A stretch of DNA of 64,000 nt. Source: Gemmatimonadaceae bacterium. GTDB lineage: Bacteria > Gemmatimonadota > Gemmatimonadetes > Gemmatimonadales > Gemmatimonadaceae. Shown here one piece after another: positions 13,638 through 22,892 of the stretch. The stretch is from NCBI GenBank assembly GCA_019637445.1, contig JAHBVS010000002.1, positions 372,001 to 436,000 of the forward strand. Reading direction: 5' to 3'. The notes below the pieces were generated by a model. The model searched no databases. It saw only the letters and a list, made by a program, of their open reading frames with translations, and was not told the DNA's origin. A program made the translations under genes and the position numbers. How positions within the stretch are numbered: the first letter of the stretch is position 1; every line of letters begins with the position of its first letter.

Positions 13638-15971
13638 CTACCGCGTCCGAAACAGATAACTCAACTTCACAAAAAACCCATCACTCGTCCGCGTCAGATT
13701 CGTCGGCCGGAACTCATCACTGCCGACATTCGCCCCATACCCGGCAAACAACACCGTCCCCGGATTCGGCTGATACGAAAACAGCCAATCCGCCCGCAAC
13801 CCACCGCGATCGATTGCCGTCGCCCGACGAAACCCAGTCGCGGTCCGGATGAGGATGGGATCCCCAGACCGCGAATCATCGCGCAGCTCATCGACGGTGA
13901 GCCCATCATACTGCCCCACGAATCGCAGAAACACGGCGCGCGAGACCTGATACTCCACCCGCAACCGCGGAATCGACCGCAGCCGCACCAGCGACCCATC
14001 GCTCTTCCGCATCACCCGCTGCTCAAGGAACCGCCCGTTCACGCGGATCTGCTCCGTCGGCTGCCACTGAAGGTCGATGGTCGTGTACAGGATCCACGCC
14101 GACGACCACTCATCGAAGTTGTCGTCCTGCCCGGCGGTCAGATCCACCGACGCCGAGAAGCGCTTCCATTGCGGCGTGCCAAGGCGCGTGTTCACCCCGA
14201 GGTTCGTGAGCCGGTCGGTGCCGACGAAGGGCACGGTGTCGGTCACCGCGCCGAGCGCGTCGCGGCGCTCGACGAAGTAGTTGGTGTAGAGGAACGCCGG
14301 GTACTTGAAGGTCTCCGTCCACGTATAGATGTGGCCGTTCCATCCGCCGCGCAGCACCGCGGAGGTGACGGTGTTCATCTTGATGTCGTTCGGCTCGGTG
14401 CCGCGCGTGAACCGGTCCCATTCCCAGGTGTTGTCGGAGATGGGCTGGAAGGAGATGGACTGGAAGACGCTGTTCTCGGGGAACCACGTGCGCCGGGGCT
14501 GAAAGACAAGGCGGAGGATGCCGGTGCGTGGGATGAATCCGCTGGCGGTCTCGAACTCCGGATGGAATCCCGTGAAGAACGCGGTGAAGCCGCGCTCGCG
14601 CCCGGTCTTCACGAGGCGCACATCGAATAGCGGACGGCCGTCGGCCTGGACGTCACCGCGGCGGGTGAAGCTGGTTCCGAGCTGGCCGCTCAACACATAC
14701 CGGTCGCCGAGGAGGAGCCGGGTGTCGACGGCAGCGACCCGATTGTAGTCGCTGCCCTGCACGCGGTCCGTGTAGACCATCCCGAGTGTGGACCCGGGAC
14801 CAACATCGCGTCGCAAGCGCAGGATATTGAACAGCGGGTCCTCGGCGGTGCCGCCCTCATCGACCGCTGAGAGGAATCCGATGTTGTTGCCGCCGACCTT
14901 GCCGCTGAGCTTGGCCGCGCCGACGGGGTCGATGATCCGACGAGTGAAGATGAGCCCGTTGGGGACCTGGAAGTTCTCGTTGGCCTCGAGGAAGAACGGG
15001 CGCCGCTCGGGGAAGGCGATGCCTGAGCGCGGATCGAAGATGGTCTGGCCGACGTCGGACTCGACCTGCGAGAAGTCGGGGTTCGCGGTCGCGGTGAGCG
15101 ACACGTTCGGGGTCACGCCCCAGCGCACGAGGCCGCCGAAGTCCGGCTTCGGCTGCTGGTAGCGCCAGGTCGGGTCTGTGTCGCTGCGGGGACCGCCGGG
15201 CGAACTGGCAATGACGGTGGGGTTCACGTCCATCACGAGTCCACGCCGCAGGTCCGTGAGCCCCACGAGCCGGCCGCTCTGCTCCAGGAACGATGTCGCA
15301 CCCCGCTCGGTGGCGGTCCACGTGTCCTCCACGCCCGAATGCATCACGCGGCGTATCACCTGGATGCCCCACTGATGCGTGGACTTGGACTCGTAGCGGA
15401 GGCTCTTGAACGGGATGCGCACTTCGACTTCGTATCCGAACTCCGTCAGGCGGCCCTTGGACTCAAAGAGGAAATCGGGCGTGCGGTCCGCGCCCGTCCC
15501 TTCGACAAAGGTGCCGTCGCTTTGGATGCCGAAGGCGTTCACGCCGAACAACAGGGCGCGGCGACGGTCGTCGAAGGTGTCGAGAAAGATCTCGACGTGG
15601 TCGTTGCTGAAGATCCGGTCGCGGTCGGCGAGCGTGGCCACGACGCCGCCGTGCGACTCGAAGGCGCGGATGCCGAAGTAGATGGCGTGGTCGTCGTAGG
15701 CGACGAGCACCACAGTGGAGTCGGCGGCCGGCAAGCGGTCGACCGGGCTGTACTGCGAGAATCCGGTGAGCGTCGCTGCGCCTTGCCAGGCGCTCTCGCT
15801 GAGCTGTCCATCGATGACGAACGCGGCCTGCGTCCGTGGGATGGTGACGTTGGTCTCGCGCGCGCGACCGTTATAGACAGGGCTAGGGGCGTTCGATGGC
15901 CCTTGGGCGGCGACCGCTCCCGAAAGGAGCATCAGCAGGCAGACTCCTCGCGGCAGCGATTGGCGCATCAT
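13638..15971 (-). CDS. DUF5916 outer-membrane protein with family 9 carbohydrate-binding-like domain
   Basis: The 777-residue product has a signal peptide (LPRGVCLLMLLSGAVAAQ). A domain similar to CBM9 follows (about residues 40-220), with IDGQLSESAWQGA, YFGIRAFESHGG and NDHVEIFLDTF. The C-terminal part is the DUF5916 barrel-like region, rich in aromatic beta-strands and ending KLSYLFRTR. Family members are predicted to sit in the outer membrane and are often found with peptidases or glycan enzymes; no substrate is established. The ATG pair at 15971 gives the signal peptide directly. It is divergent from the DUF1304 gene, with a 61-base gap. Its 3' end abuts the decayed DUF885 fragment beside the cassette array. 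Confidence 0.8.
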   Translation of the reverse strand: MMRQSLPRGVCLLMLLSGAVAAQGPSNAPSPVYNGRARETNVTIPRTQAAFVIDGQLSESAWQGAATLTGFSQYSPVDRLPAADSTVVLVAYDDHAIYFGIRAFESHGGVVATLADRDRIFSNDHVEIFLDTFDDRRRALLFGVNAFGIQSDGTFVEGTGADRTPDFLFESKGRLTEFGYEVEVRIPFKSLRYESKSTHQWGIQVIRRVMHSGVEDTWTATERGATSFLEQSGRLVGLTDLRRGLVMDVNPTVIASSPGGPRSDTDPTWRYQQPKPDFGGLVRWGVTPNVSLTATANPDFSQVESDVGQTIFDPRSGIAFPERRPFFLEANENFQVPNGLIFTRRIIDPVGAAKLSGKVGGNNIGFLSAVDEGGTAEDPLFNILRLRRDVGPGSTLGMVYTDRVQGSDYNRVAAVDTRLLLGDRYVLSGQLGTSFTRRGDVQADGRPLFDVRLVKTGRERGFTAFFTGFHPEFETASGFIPRTGILRLVFQPRRTWFPENSVFQSISFQPISDNTWEWDRFTRGTEPNDIKMNTVTSAVLRGGWNGHIYTWTETFKYPAFLYTNYFVERRDALGAVTDTVPFVGTDRLTNLGVNTRLGTPQWKRFSASVDLTAGQDDNFDEWSSAWILYTTIDLQWQPTEQIRVNGRFLEQRVMRKSDGSLVRLRSIPRLRVEYQVSRAVFLRFVGQYDGLTVDELRDDSRSGDPILIRTATGFRRATAIDRGGLRADWLFSYQPNPGTVLFAGYGANVGSDEFRPTNLTRTSDGFFVKLSYLFRTR

Positions 15972-16032
15972 TCAGGAAGCTAGCCATCTTGGGAGGCATC
16001 TCCAATCCACTTCTCCGCCGGGAGCCCAACCA

Positions 16033-16392
16033 ATGCTCGCCCATCTCCGTGACGCCGTCGTGCTCCTCGTGGCCCTGCTGCACATCTATATACTCGTGCT
16101 CGAGATGTTTCTCTGGACCACGCCCCGCGGCCGACGCACGTTCGGACTCACGCCGGAGTTCGCCGAACAGTCCAAGGTCCTGGCCGCCAACCAAGGCCTC
16201 TACAACGGCTTCCTCGCCGCCGGCCTGCTGTGGGGACTGTCGCTGCGCGAACAGGGGCAGGGGATCGTGCTGTTCTTCCTGATATGTGTGCTAGTGGCCG
16301 GACTCTACGGCGCGGCAACGGCCAACAAGCGCATTCTGTTCGTGCAGGCAGTCCCGGCGGCGCTCGGGCTCGTGTTGCTCTGGCTCGCGTAG
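16033..16392 (+). CDS. DUF1304 family membrane protein
   Basis: This 119-residue protein has four predicted membrane helices. It carries the family pattern ALLHIYILVLEMFLW near the N-terminus and ANQGLYNGFLAAGLLWG in the middle, typical of DUF1304. The function of the family is not established. The ATG at 16033 has GGGAG about eight bases upstream. It is divergent from the DUF5916 gene and 97 bases before the DUF885 gene on the same strand. A shared transcript is possible but unproven. Confidence 0.82.
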   Translation: MLAHLRDAVVLLVALLHIYILVLEMFLWTTPRGRRTFGLTPEFAEQSKVLAANQGLYNGFLAAGLLWGLSLREQGQGIVLFFLICVLVAGLYGAATANKRILFVQAVPAALGLVLLWLA

Positions 16393-16489
16393 CTGGGGTA
16401 GAGCACGCCAAACCGCACTCGCTCGCGCCCTCAACCGCGCGCATACTACGGAAGCCACGTTGTCTTTGTCTCCCCGGAGCACCGATCCG

Positions 16490-18328
16490 ATGCCTGAGCA
16501 CACGCTGACCCGCCGCGACCTTCTCGCCACGCTCGCCGCGGCTAGCACGATCCCACTCCTCTCCAGTTGCGGCGGCTCCGCTGACAGCGCCGACGCCGAA
16601 GAGGCCGCGCGCACGCAGGCCCTGCTTGCCGACTTCGCCGAGTCGTTTCTGCGCTTCGCCCCCGAGCAGGCGACCTCACTTGGCCTCGACGTCGGTCCTC
16701 GCGCAGGCCTCCGGAACCAGTTGGCTGATCGTTCACCAACCGGTCAAGCCGCCATCGCGGCCCAGCTCCGCGCCGACCTGGCGAAGCTGAACGAGATCGA
16801 CAGCACCAAGCTCCCCTACGCCCTCCGCACCACCGTCGAGGTCGTCAAGAGCGCCTACAACACGAGCCTCGAAGGCTTTGCCCTCCCATACGGCGACATC
16901 ACCGTCGGCGGCTGGCGCAACACGCCATACGTGGTGATCCAGAACGTCGGCACGTACCTCGACATCCCTCGCTTCCTCGACGCCGAGCACCGCATCGAGA
17001 AGGCCGAGGACGCCGAGGCGTATCTCGCCCGCCTCGAATCGTTCGCCACCCAACTCGATGGCGAACGCGAACGCGTCGAGGCCGCCCGCGCGATGGGACT
17101 CGTCCCCCCGGCCTTCCTCATCGACAAGGCACTCGGCCAGATGCGCCAGTCGCGATGGAACGCGCAGTCGGGCGGCACGCTCGTGGAGTCCATCGAACGG
17201 CGCACGATGAATGCAAAGATCTCCGGCAACTGGGCCGAGCGCGCGCGCGCCATCGCGCAGCAGAAGATCACTCCCGCACTGCAGAGGCAGATCGAAGAGC
17301 TCGAGGCCGGCCGCCGCATCGCGACCAACGACGCTGGGATATCGCATCGCCCGCAGGGTGATGCGTTCTATAGATGGGCCCTCAAGGCCTCGACCACCAC
17401 GACGATGACGCCCGACGAGGTGCACGCCCACGGCCTCAGCGAGGTCGAGCGCCTGCACGGGCAGATGGACGCCATCCTCAAGGAGGTCGGCTACACGCAG
17501 GGTTCCGTCGGCGAGCGGATGAATGCGCTGGCCAAGGACCCCAAGTACAAGTTCGCCGAGGGCGACGCGGGCCGGCGCGAGATCCTCGCCTTCATTGATG
17601 AGCGCCTGGCCTGGATCAAGGCGCAAATGCCGCGCGCCTTCAACACGCTGGTGGATCCGCATATGGAGGTGAAGCGCCTGCCGCCCGAGGAGGAGCCGGG
17701 CGCGCCGGCGGCCTACGGCGGCGCGGGGGCCATCGACGGTTCGATTCCCGGCCGCTTCTGGATCAACCTCCGCACCACCGACCTGCACAGCAAGTACAGC
17801 CTCGCCGACCTCAGCTTCCACGAGGCGATTCCCGGCCACATCTGGCAGGGGGAGTACACGCACGCGATGCCCACGCTGCGGCAGACGCTGGCGTTCAACG
17901 CGTACTCCGAGGGCTGGGCGCTGTACGCCGAGCAGCTTGCTGACGAGCTTGGTGCCTACGACAGCGACAAGGTCGGGCGGCTCGGGTACCTGCAGTCACT
18001 CGCTTTCCGCGCCTGCCGCTTGGTGGTGGATACGGGGCTGCACGCCAAGCAGTGGACTCGCGAGCAAGGTGTCAGATACTTCGTCGAGGTGAATGGGTCG
18101 AACCCGCTGGAGGTTGCGAGCGAGGTGGATCGGTATTGCTCGTGGCCGGGGCAGGCGTGTGGGTACAAGGTTGGGCACAGTGAGATCGTGCGGCAGCGGG
18201 AGCGGGCGCAGGAGGCGCTTGGCTCGCGGTTTGATCTCAAGAAGTTCAACGATGCGTTGGTGCTGGGCGGCAATGTGCCGCTCGATGTGCTCGCCAAGAA
18301 CGTGGACGAGTACGTACGGCGGGGCTGA
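16490..18328 (+). CDS. DUF885 metalloprotease-like Tat lipoprotein
   Basis: The 612-residue product begins MPEHTLTRRDLLATLAAAST, a twin-arginine signal, followed by a lipobox in PLLSSCGG, so it should be a Tat-exported lipoprotein. The DUF885 body contains SFHEAIPGHIWQ (about residue 443), an H-E-x-x-x-x-H zinc-site-like motif, and EGWALYAEQLADELG downstream, which would provide a further ligand. Family members are predicted zinc peptidases of unknown substrate. The ATG at 16490 is preferred over an in-frame start 30 bases earlier because the Tat motif then sits normally. A truncated homologous 5' end lies 2.9 kb upstream at 13522-13600. It converges with the Ser/Thr kinase gene. Confidence 0.85.
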   Translation: MPEHTLTRRDLLATLAAASTIPLLSSCGGSADSADAEEAARTQALLADFAESFLRFAPEQATSLGLDVGPRAGLRNQLADRSPTGQAAIAAQLRADLAKLNEIDSTKLPYALRTTVEVVKSAYNTSLEGFALPYGDITVGGWRNTPYVVIQNVGTYLDIPRFLDAEHRIEKAEDAEAYLARLESFATQLDGERERVEAARAMGLVPPAFLIDKALGQMRQSRWNAQSGGTLVESIERRTMNAKISGNWAERARAIAQQKITPALQRQIEELEAGRRIATNDAGISHRPQGDAFYRWALKASTTTTMTPDEVHAHGLSEVERLHGQMDAILKEVGYTQGSVGERMNALAKDPKYKFAEGDAGRREILAFIDERLAWIKAQMPRAFNTLVDPHMEVKRLPPEEEPGAPAAYGGAGAIDGSIPGRFWINLRTTDLHSKYSLADLSFHEAIPGHIWQGEYTHAMPTLRQTLAFNAYSEGWALYAEQLADELGAYDSDKVGRLGYLQSLAFRACRLVVDTGLHAKQWTREQGVRYFVEVNGSNPLEVASEVDRYCSWPGQACGYKVGHSEIVRQRERAQEALGSRFDLKKFNDALVLGGNVPLDVLAKNVDEYVRRG

Positions 18329-18330
18329 AC

Positions 18331-18365
18331 GCGGGCGGGCGCGCGAGCGCCTTAGCCACGCCCGC
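18331..18365. terminator. Weak hairpin between convergent genes
   Basis: GCGGGCG (18331-18337) and CGCCCGC (18359-18365) are complementary across a 21-base GC-rich loop, in the 45-base gap between the convergent DUF885 and kinase genes. There is no T-run. A bidirectional terminator is plausible from position only. Confidence 0.3.
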
Positions 18366-18373
18366 TGAGCGAA

Positions 18374-20218
18374 TCAGTCCTCGCGCGCGAGCAACGCGTC
18401 CACTTCACCTTCCGCGCGCAGCCGACGGTCGATCTCGTCGCCGACGTTTCGGACGCGCTCGAGCTCGGCCGTCAGTCGCTCCGCCGGGATGGCGCCGACC
18501 GAGAGGCGAAGCAGGTCGAGGCGCAGGCTCTCGAGCGCCGTGACCGCGGTGGGGTCCGCGGGCGCGCCGCGCTCTACGGCCTCCGCGGCCAGTCGCGCCT
18601 TCCGCTCCAATGCGTCGATCAGCGAGGGCACGCCGGGGCCGAGCATCGCGATTGCTTCTTGCGGCAGGGCCTCGTACAGTGCGCGCGCGGCGGAGCCGAG
18701 GGCGATGGCGGTGGGTTCGGGTCCCTCGAGCGCAGCGCCCTCCATCGGCGCGCGGTCGCCACGTCGTGACTTAAACATCCAGCGGCCGAGCCGACCCTGC
18801 AGCAGTCGGTCCCACCAGCGCTCGCGGCCATCGGGCGCGATGAGACGCAGCCCCGTGAGGACCGCCAGCGTCGGCAGCACGACGGCTCCCGCGATGCCGA
18901 AGATGTTGAGAATCGCCGGCTCGTTGGCGAGCGCCATCGCAAAGCTGGCAACGCTTCCGACGACGGTCCCCGCGAGCAGCCAGCGTTCCTGCCGCCGGTT
19001 CATTGCCGTGGCCTGCGCGGTTGCGGCGCGTTCCTCCTCGCGGGTGGCGGTCTCCTGCGCGAGTGCGGCGACGATCCGTCGCTGGTCCACGCCGCGGCTG
19101 CGCAGCGCCCTCGCGTGTCGCAGCAGCTGCCACATCCGCGCCTTTGCGAGTCCCGCGGGCAGCACCGCGATCAACACGAAGATCCAGGCGAGGATGCTGT
19201 GGCGATCCGGCGACCCTGCAATGAGATCCGCGATCGTGAGGCCGAGGGCGTTGCTTGCGGCGACCGTGGCGGCAGCGCCAGCAGTCGCGATCTCGCCGCC
19301 GAGTCGTTCCCAGTCGCGAAGGAAGGACCGCTGCGGCGCCGGCACCAGCGCAGTGCGCGACCGCGCGGCGTCGAGCTCGGCGACGAGCCGTTCCGCCGAC
19401 TCCCAGCGCTCCGCCGGTCGCTTGGCAAGGCAGCGATCGATGGCGGCGGCAAAGCGCGCCGGAATCCCCGCGACGGTTGCGGCGAGTGGTGGGGCAGGAG
19501 TCTGCACGTGCGCCAGCAGCAGCGCTGCCGGAGATGTCGATTCGAAGGGAAGGCGACCAGCCGCAGCCATCCACGCGGTCACGCCGAGTGAGTAGAGATC
19601 GCTGTGCGCAGTCGCCGTCTCACCCTGTGCGACCTCTGGACTGATGTACTGCGGCGTGCCCCGCAGCACGCCCTCGGCGGGCGTGGCCGTGCCAAGCGCG
19701 AGCGCAATGCCGAAGTCCGTGACGAGCGCCCGCCCGGTCGACTCCTCGAGGAGCACGTTGTCGGGCTTGATGTCGCGGTGCACCACGCCTCGCGCGTGGG
19801 CGTGGGCCAGCGCCCAGGCGATCTCCTGCACTACCCGCATGGACTCAGCGGCCGTCAACGGCCCGTCGCGGCGCAGGCGTTCGCCGAGCGTCTCGCCCTC
19901 GACGTAGGTCATCACGAACCAGGTCAGCGCGCCGTTGGACTCGACGCCGTGGATCGGTACGATGTTCGGGTGTGAGAGGCCGGCGGCGGTGCGTGCCTCT
20001 CGCAGGAAGCGTTCGCGCGAGTCGTCAGATGCCGCGACCTGCGGCGGCAGCAGCTTGATGGCGACCAGGCGATCGAGTGCGATGTCGCGCGCGAGGAAGA
20101 CGATGCCCATCCCGCCACGGCCCAGCTCACGCACGAGCGAGAACCGGCCGGCCACGGCGTCCTGCAGCGCGAGGAACTCGGGCGATGGCGAAGGCGAGGT
20201 CGTCAGTGAAGCGGGCAC
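18374..20218 (-). CDS. Eukaryotic-like Ser/Thr protein kinase with C-terminal membrane region
   Basis: The 614-residue product has a complete N-terminal kinase domain (about residues 25-290). The glycine loop is GRGGMGIVF, the ATP lysine is in VAIKLL, the catalytic loop is HRDIKPDNVLL, the metal site is DFGIAL and the APE-like motif is ISPEVA. Activity should therefore be intact. After a linker come roughly four membrane helices (for example ILAWIFVLIAVLPAGLA and LLAGTVVGSVASFAMAL), then a helical, charged C-terminal tail of about 130 residues. No PASTA or other extracellular sensor is visible, so the signal is unknown. The GTG at 20218 starts MPASLTTSPSP. Downstream targets are not evident; neighbours are envelope proteins. 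Confidence 0.88.
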   Translation of the reverse strand: MPASLTTSPSPSPEFLALQDAVAGRFSLVRELGRGGMGIVFLARDIALDRLVAIKLLPPQVAASDDSRERFLREARTAAGLSHPNIVPIHGVESNGALTWFVMTYVEGETLGERLRRDGPLTAAESMRVVQEIAWALAHAHARGVVHRDIKPDNVLLEESTGRALVTDFGIALALGTATPAEGVLRGTPQYISPEVAQGETATAHSDLYSLGVTAWMAAAGRLPFESTSPAALLLAHVQTPAPPLAATVAGIPARFAAAIDRCLAKRPAERWESAERLVAELDAARSRTALVPAPQRSFLRDWERLGGEIATAGAAATVAASNALGLTIADLIAGSPDRHSILAWIFVLIAVLPAGLAKARMWQLLRHARALRSRGVDQRRIVAALAQETATREEERAATAQATAMNRRQERWLLAGTVVGSVASFAMALANEPAILNIFGIAGAVVLPTLAVLTGLRLIAPDGRERWWDRLLQGRLGRWMFKSRRGDRAPMEGAALEGPEPTAIALGSAARALYEALPQEAIAMLGPGVPSLIDALERKARLAAEAVERGAPADPTAVTALESLRLDLLRLSVGAIPAERLTAELERVRNVGDEIDRRLRAEGEVDALLARED

Positions 20219-20393
20219 GGTGTCTCTACGGATGGGGCCGGGGAAAAGCTTCAGGCGCGCTCATCAAGAATAGGATAGCGCAGGCACTCAAGCAGGACGA
20301 AGTGTGGTGACAACGGCGATGGCGCGCGAGGTACAGGGGGAAAACGGCCGCCGTTCACACCGCAGCGTACACATCAACCGAGGAGTCCCCGCC

Positions 20394-22295
20394 ATGCTTA
20401 CGTCCTCGCTCGCGCTCTCACCCTTCACACGACGCACGACTGCGAGTCTCGCGATCGTGGCGGGGCTCCTCCTCGGCGCGCCGCCGATGGGACACGCGAC
20501 CTCGGCGAATGATGTCGTCATCACTGGTCGGGTGGTCGATGTACGCGGCCGCGCCCTATTCGGTGCGGGAGTTGGCATCGAAGCAATCGCCCTGCAGGTC
20601 GGGGTCAACGAGAGTGGCGTCTACACGATGACCGTGCCAGCGCGCCATCGCGGCAAGACGCTGATCCTGCGCGCGCGGATCTTCGGGTATGCGCCCCAGG
20701 TGCGGTCGGTCAAGCTCGACAGCGACACCATCGTCATCGATTTCCAGCTCCGGCAGGACGTGAATCGCCTGAGCCAGGTTGTCGTCACCAACGGGAAGGG
20801 AGCCGCGGCGGCCAGCCTCTACAATGGACCTCAGGGCTTCTCCACGGGCGCCCCGCTCTATGAGCACTCGCGCGATCTTGGCGGCGAGTCCTACGCGCGG
20901 ATCACCGAGAACAGCTTCCGCTCGCCGCGCGTGGCCCCGCGCTCGACCTTCGGCGTGGATGTCGACCGGGCCTCGTACAGCAACGTGCGCCGCATCATCA
21001 AGGCCGATCACCAGCGGCCGCCCGTGGACGCCGTGCGCATCGAGGAGTTGATCAACTACTTCCCCTACGCCTACGCGGAGCCGCGCGGTGAGCATCCCAT
21101 CGCCATCCGCACGGACGTCGCCGCCGCGCCGTGGGCGCCCGACCATCTGTTGGTGCGCGTGGGACTGCAGACGCGCGCCATCGACCTCACGGAGGCCCCG
21201 GCGAACAACCTGGTCTTCCTGATCGACGTCTCGGGCTCGATGTCGAGCGCCGACAAGCTGCCGCTGTTGCAGCAGGCATTGGCAATGTTGGTCGAGCAAC
21301 TGCGTGAGCAGGACCGCGTCGCCATCGTCGTGTACGCCGGTGCGTCGGGCCTGGTGCTGCCCGCGACGTCTGGCGCCGAGAAGATGAGGATCCTTGCCGC
21401 CATCGACAGACTGCACCCCGGCGGCTCCACCGCGGGTGCGGAGGGGTTGCAGCTCGCGTACAAGGTGGCGCGGAAGAACTTCATCCCCGACGGCAACAAC
21501 CGTGTGATTCTCGCCACTGATGGCGACTTCAACGTCGGCGTGACCGACAATGCGGAGCTGGAGCGGATGATCACGCAGCGCCGCGAGGAAGGCACGGCGC
21601 TGACCGTACTCGGCTTCGGTGCAGGAAACATCCAGGACGACCGGATGGAGATGCTCGCGCGCATCGGCAACGGGAACTACGCCTACATCGACTCGCGGCT
21701 CGAGGCGCGGAAGGTGCTGGTGCACGAGCTTGGCGGCACGCTGGTGACCGTTGCGAAGGACGTGAAGCTGCAGGTCGAGTTCAATCCGGCCTTGGTCGCG
21801 GGCTACCGTCTGCTTGGCTACGAGAATCGCCTGCTCAACGACGAGGACTTCAAGGACGACAAGAAGGATGCGGGCGATATGGGGGCAGGGCACTCCGTCA
21901 CGGCGCTGTACGAGATCATTCCGGTCGGGTCGCGGGATGCGGCACAGGTGAAGCTGCCGGACTCGCTGCGGTATGTGCTTGTGGCGCGGCCGGAGCCTCG
22001 CAGCACGGGCGAGCTAATGTATGTGAAGGTGCGCTACAAGCAGCCGACGGACTCCGTGAGCGTGCCGATGGAGCACGCGGTGCCGAATCGGGTGGCCGAG
22101 GCAGATGAGGACTTCCGGTTTGCGCAGGCGGTGGCGGCGTTCGGGATGGTGCTGCGTCAGTCGGAGCACAAAGGCAGCGCGACTCCGGAGATGGCGTTGG
22201 AACTGGCCAATGGCGCGGTGGGGCGGGACTCGCGAGGGTACCGCGAGGACTTCGTCGAGTTGGTGTCGGCGTATGGCCGGCTGCCGCGGAGGTAG
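20394..22295 (+). CDS. VWA domain protein, YfbK-like, with N-terminal carboxypeptidase-regulatory domain
   Basis: The 633-residue product has a signal-like N-terminus (SLAIVAGLLLGAPPMGHA). A carboxypeptidase-regulatory-like beta-sandwich follows (VVITGRVVDVRGRALFGAG), then a short stretch resembling TonB-receptor linkers (RLSQVVVTNGKG). The YfbK-type region contains STFGVDVDRASYSNVRR. The von Willebrand A domain carries an intact MIDAS motif, LIDVSGSMSS, and ILATDGDFNVG. The C-terminus matches the DUF3520 end of this family. It probably works in the periplasm in protein-protein contacts. The ATG at 20394 is chosen because GAGGAG precedes it and a signal sequence follows. It begins a plus-strand run with an ExbD-like gene 122 bases downstream. 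Confidence 0.82.
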   Translation: MLTSSLALSPFTRRTTASLAIVAGLLLGAPPMGHATSANDVVITGRVVDVRGRALFGAGVGIEAIALQVGVNESGVYTMTVPARHRGKTLILRARIFGYAPQVRSVKLDSDTIVIDFQLRQDVNRLSQVVVTNGKGAAAASLYNGPQGFSTGAPLYEHSRDLGGESYARITENSFRSPRVAPRSTFGVDVDRASYSNVRRIIKADHQRPPVDAVRIEELINYFPYAYAEPRGEHPIAIRTDVAAAPWAPDHLLVRVGLQTRAIDLTEAPANNLVFLIDVSGSMSSADKLPLLQQALAMLVEQLREQDRVAIVVYAGASGLVLPATSGAEKMRILAAIDRLHPGGSTAGAEGLQLAYKVARKNFIPDGNNRVILATDGDFNVGVTDNAELERMITQRREEGTALTVLGFGAGNIQDDRMEMLARIGNGNYAYIDSRLEARKVLVHELGGTLVTVAKDVKLQVEFNPALVAGYRLLGYENRLLNDEDFKDDKKDAGDMGAGHSVTALYEIIPVGSRDAAQVKLPDSLRYVLVARPEPRSTGELMYVKVRYKQPTDSVSVPMEHAVPNRVAEADEDFRFAQAVAAFGMVLRQSEHKGSATPEMALELANGAVGRDSRGYREDFVELVSAYGRLPRR

Positions 22296-22417
22296 ACGGA
22301 GTACGGATGCGGCGATGGCGAGACCTCATTCGGCCGTCATCGATCTGTAATGGAAGGCTCACGGGCGCTTCAGGTCGGCGTGGCACGTTGCACGCACCCT
22401 TCATCCTGGAGCGACCC

Positions 22418-22828
22418 GTGCAGCCGAATACCCGGTCTCCTGTCGTTGCCGTGCCAAATGTCACCCCGCTGGTGGACGTGATGCTGGTGCTGTTGATCAT
22501 CTTCATGATCGTCACGCCGGCGCTGGAGTCCGGGGTCATCGCGGAGCTGCCGGTTGCCGAGAACCTGCTCAACCGGCCGACGAAGGAATCGGACCACACG
22601 CTGGCGATCGACTTCAGTGGGGCGTTCTTCCTCGATCGGAAGCCGGTCGTGGCAACTGCCCTCGGCCCGGCGATCCGCGCGCTTTATCCGGACACGCGCC
22701 TGGACCGGGTTCTCTTTGTGAAGGCGCACAAGGAGCTGCCGTACGCGATCGTGCGCGATGCGCTCGATGTGGCCCGCGAGAACGGGGTCAAGGTCGTGGG
22801 GCTCGTGTCGGAGAAACCCAGACCGTAG
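22418..22828 (+). CDS. Orphan ExbD/TolR family protein
   Basis: The 136-residue product has one N-terminal membrane helix (LVDVMLVLLIIFMIV) preceded by NVTPLVDV. It carries the conserved membrane aspartate and is followed by a periplasmic ExbD domain (TLAIDFSGAFFLDRKPV...LFVKAHKELPYAIVRDAL). ExbD/TolR proteins normally join an ExbB/TolQ proton channel to energise outer-membrane work. No such partner or TonB is nearby, so it must pair with one encoded elsewhere or have lost its partner. The GTG at 22418 gives the usual family length and has TGGAG about eight bases before it; the longer in-frame ATG adds 37 unlikely residues. It lies between the VWA gene and two propeller genes on the same strand. 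Confidence 0.82.
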   Translation: MQPNTRSPVVAVPNVTPLVDVMLVLLIIFMIVTPALESGVIAELPVAENLLNRPTKESDHTLAIDFSGAFFLDRKPVVATALGPAIRALYPDTRLDRVLFVKAHKELPYAIVRDALDVARENGVKVVGLVSEKPRP

Positions 22829-22848
22829 GGCAGGTGTCGAACGCGAGG

Positions 22849-22854
22849 TACATT
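22849..22854 (+). promoter_or_regulatory. Candidate -10 box (TACATT) before the propeller pair
   Basis: TACATT lies 38 bases before the ATG at 22893, in the 64-base gap after the ExbD gene. It fits the TAnnnT pattern and would let the two propeller genes and the cupin gene be transcribed separately from exbD. Confidence 0.3.
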
Positions 22855-22892
22855 CAAGCGGTTCGCCCCTGGCTGATTCCCGGAGACGCCTG

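Noticed and set aside
13459-13659. A small open frame of 66 codons after the cassette array
   Set aside because: It overlaps the decayed DUF885 5' fragment, whose frame explains its only recognisable part (SLSRREHLAAIAAVST). It is not an independent gene.
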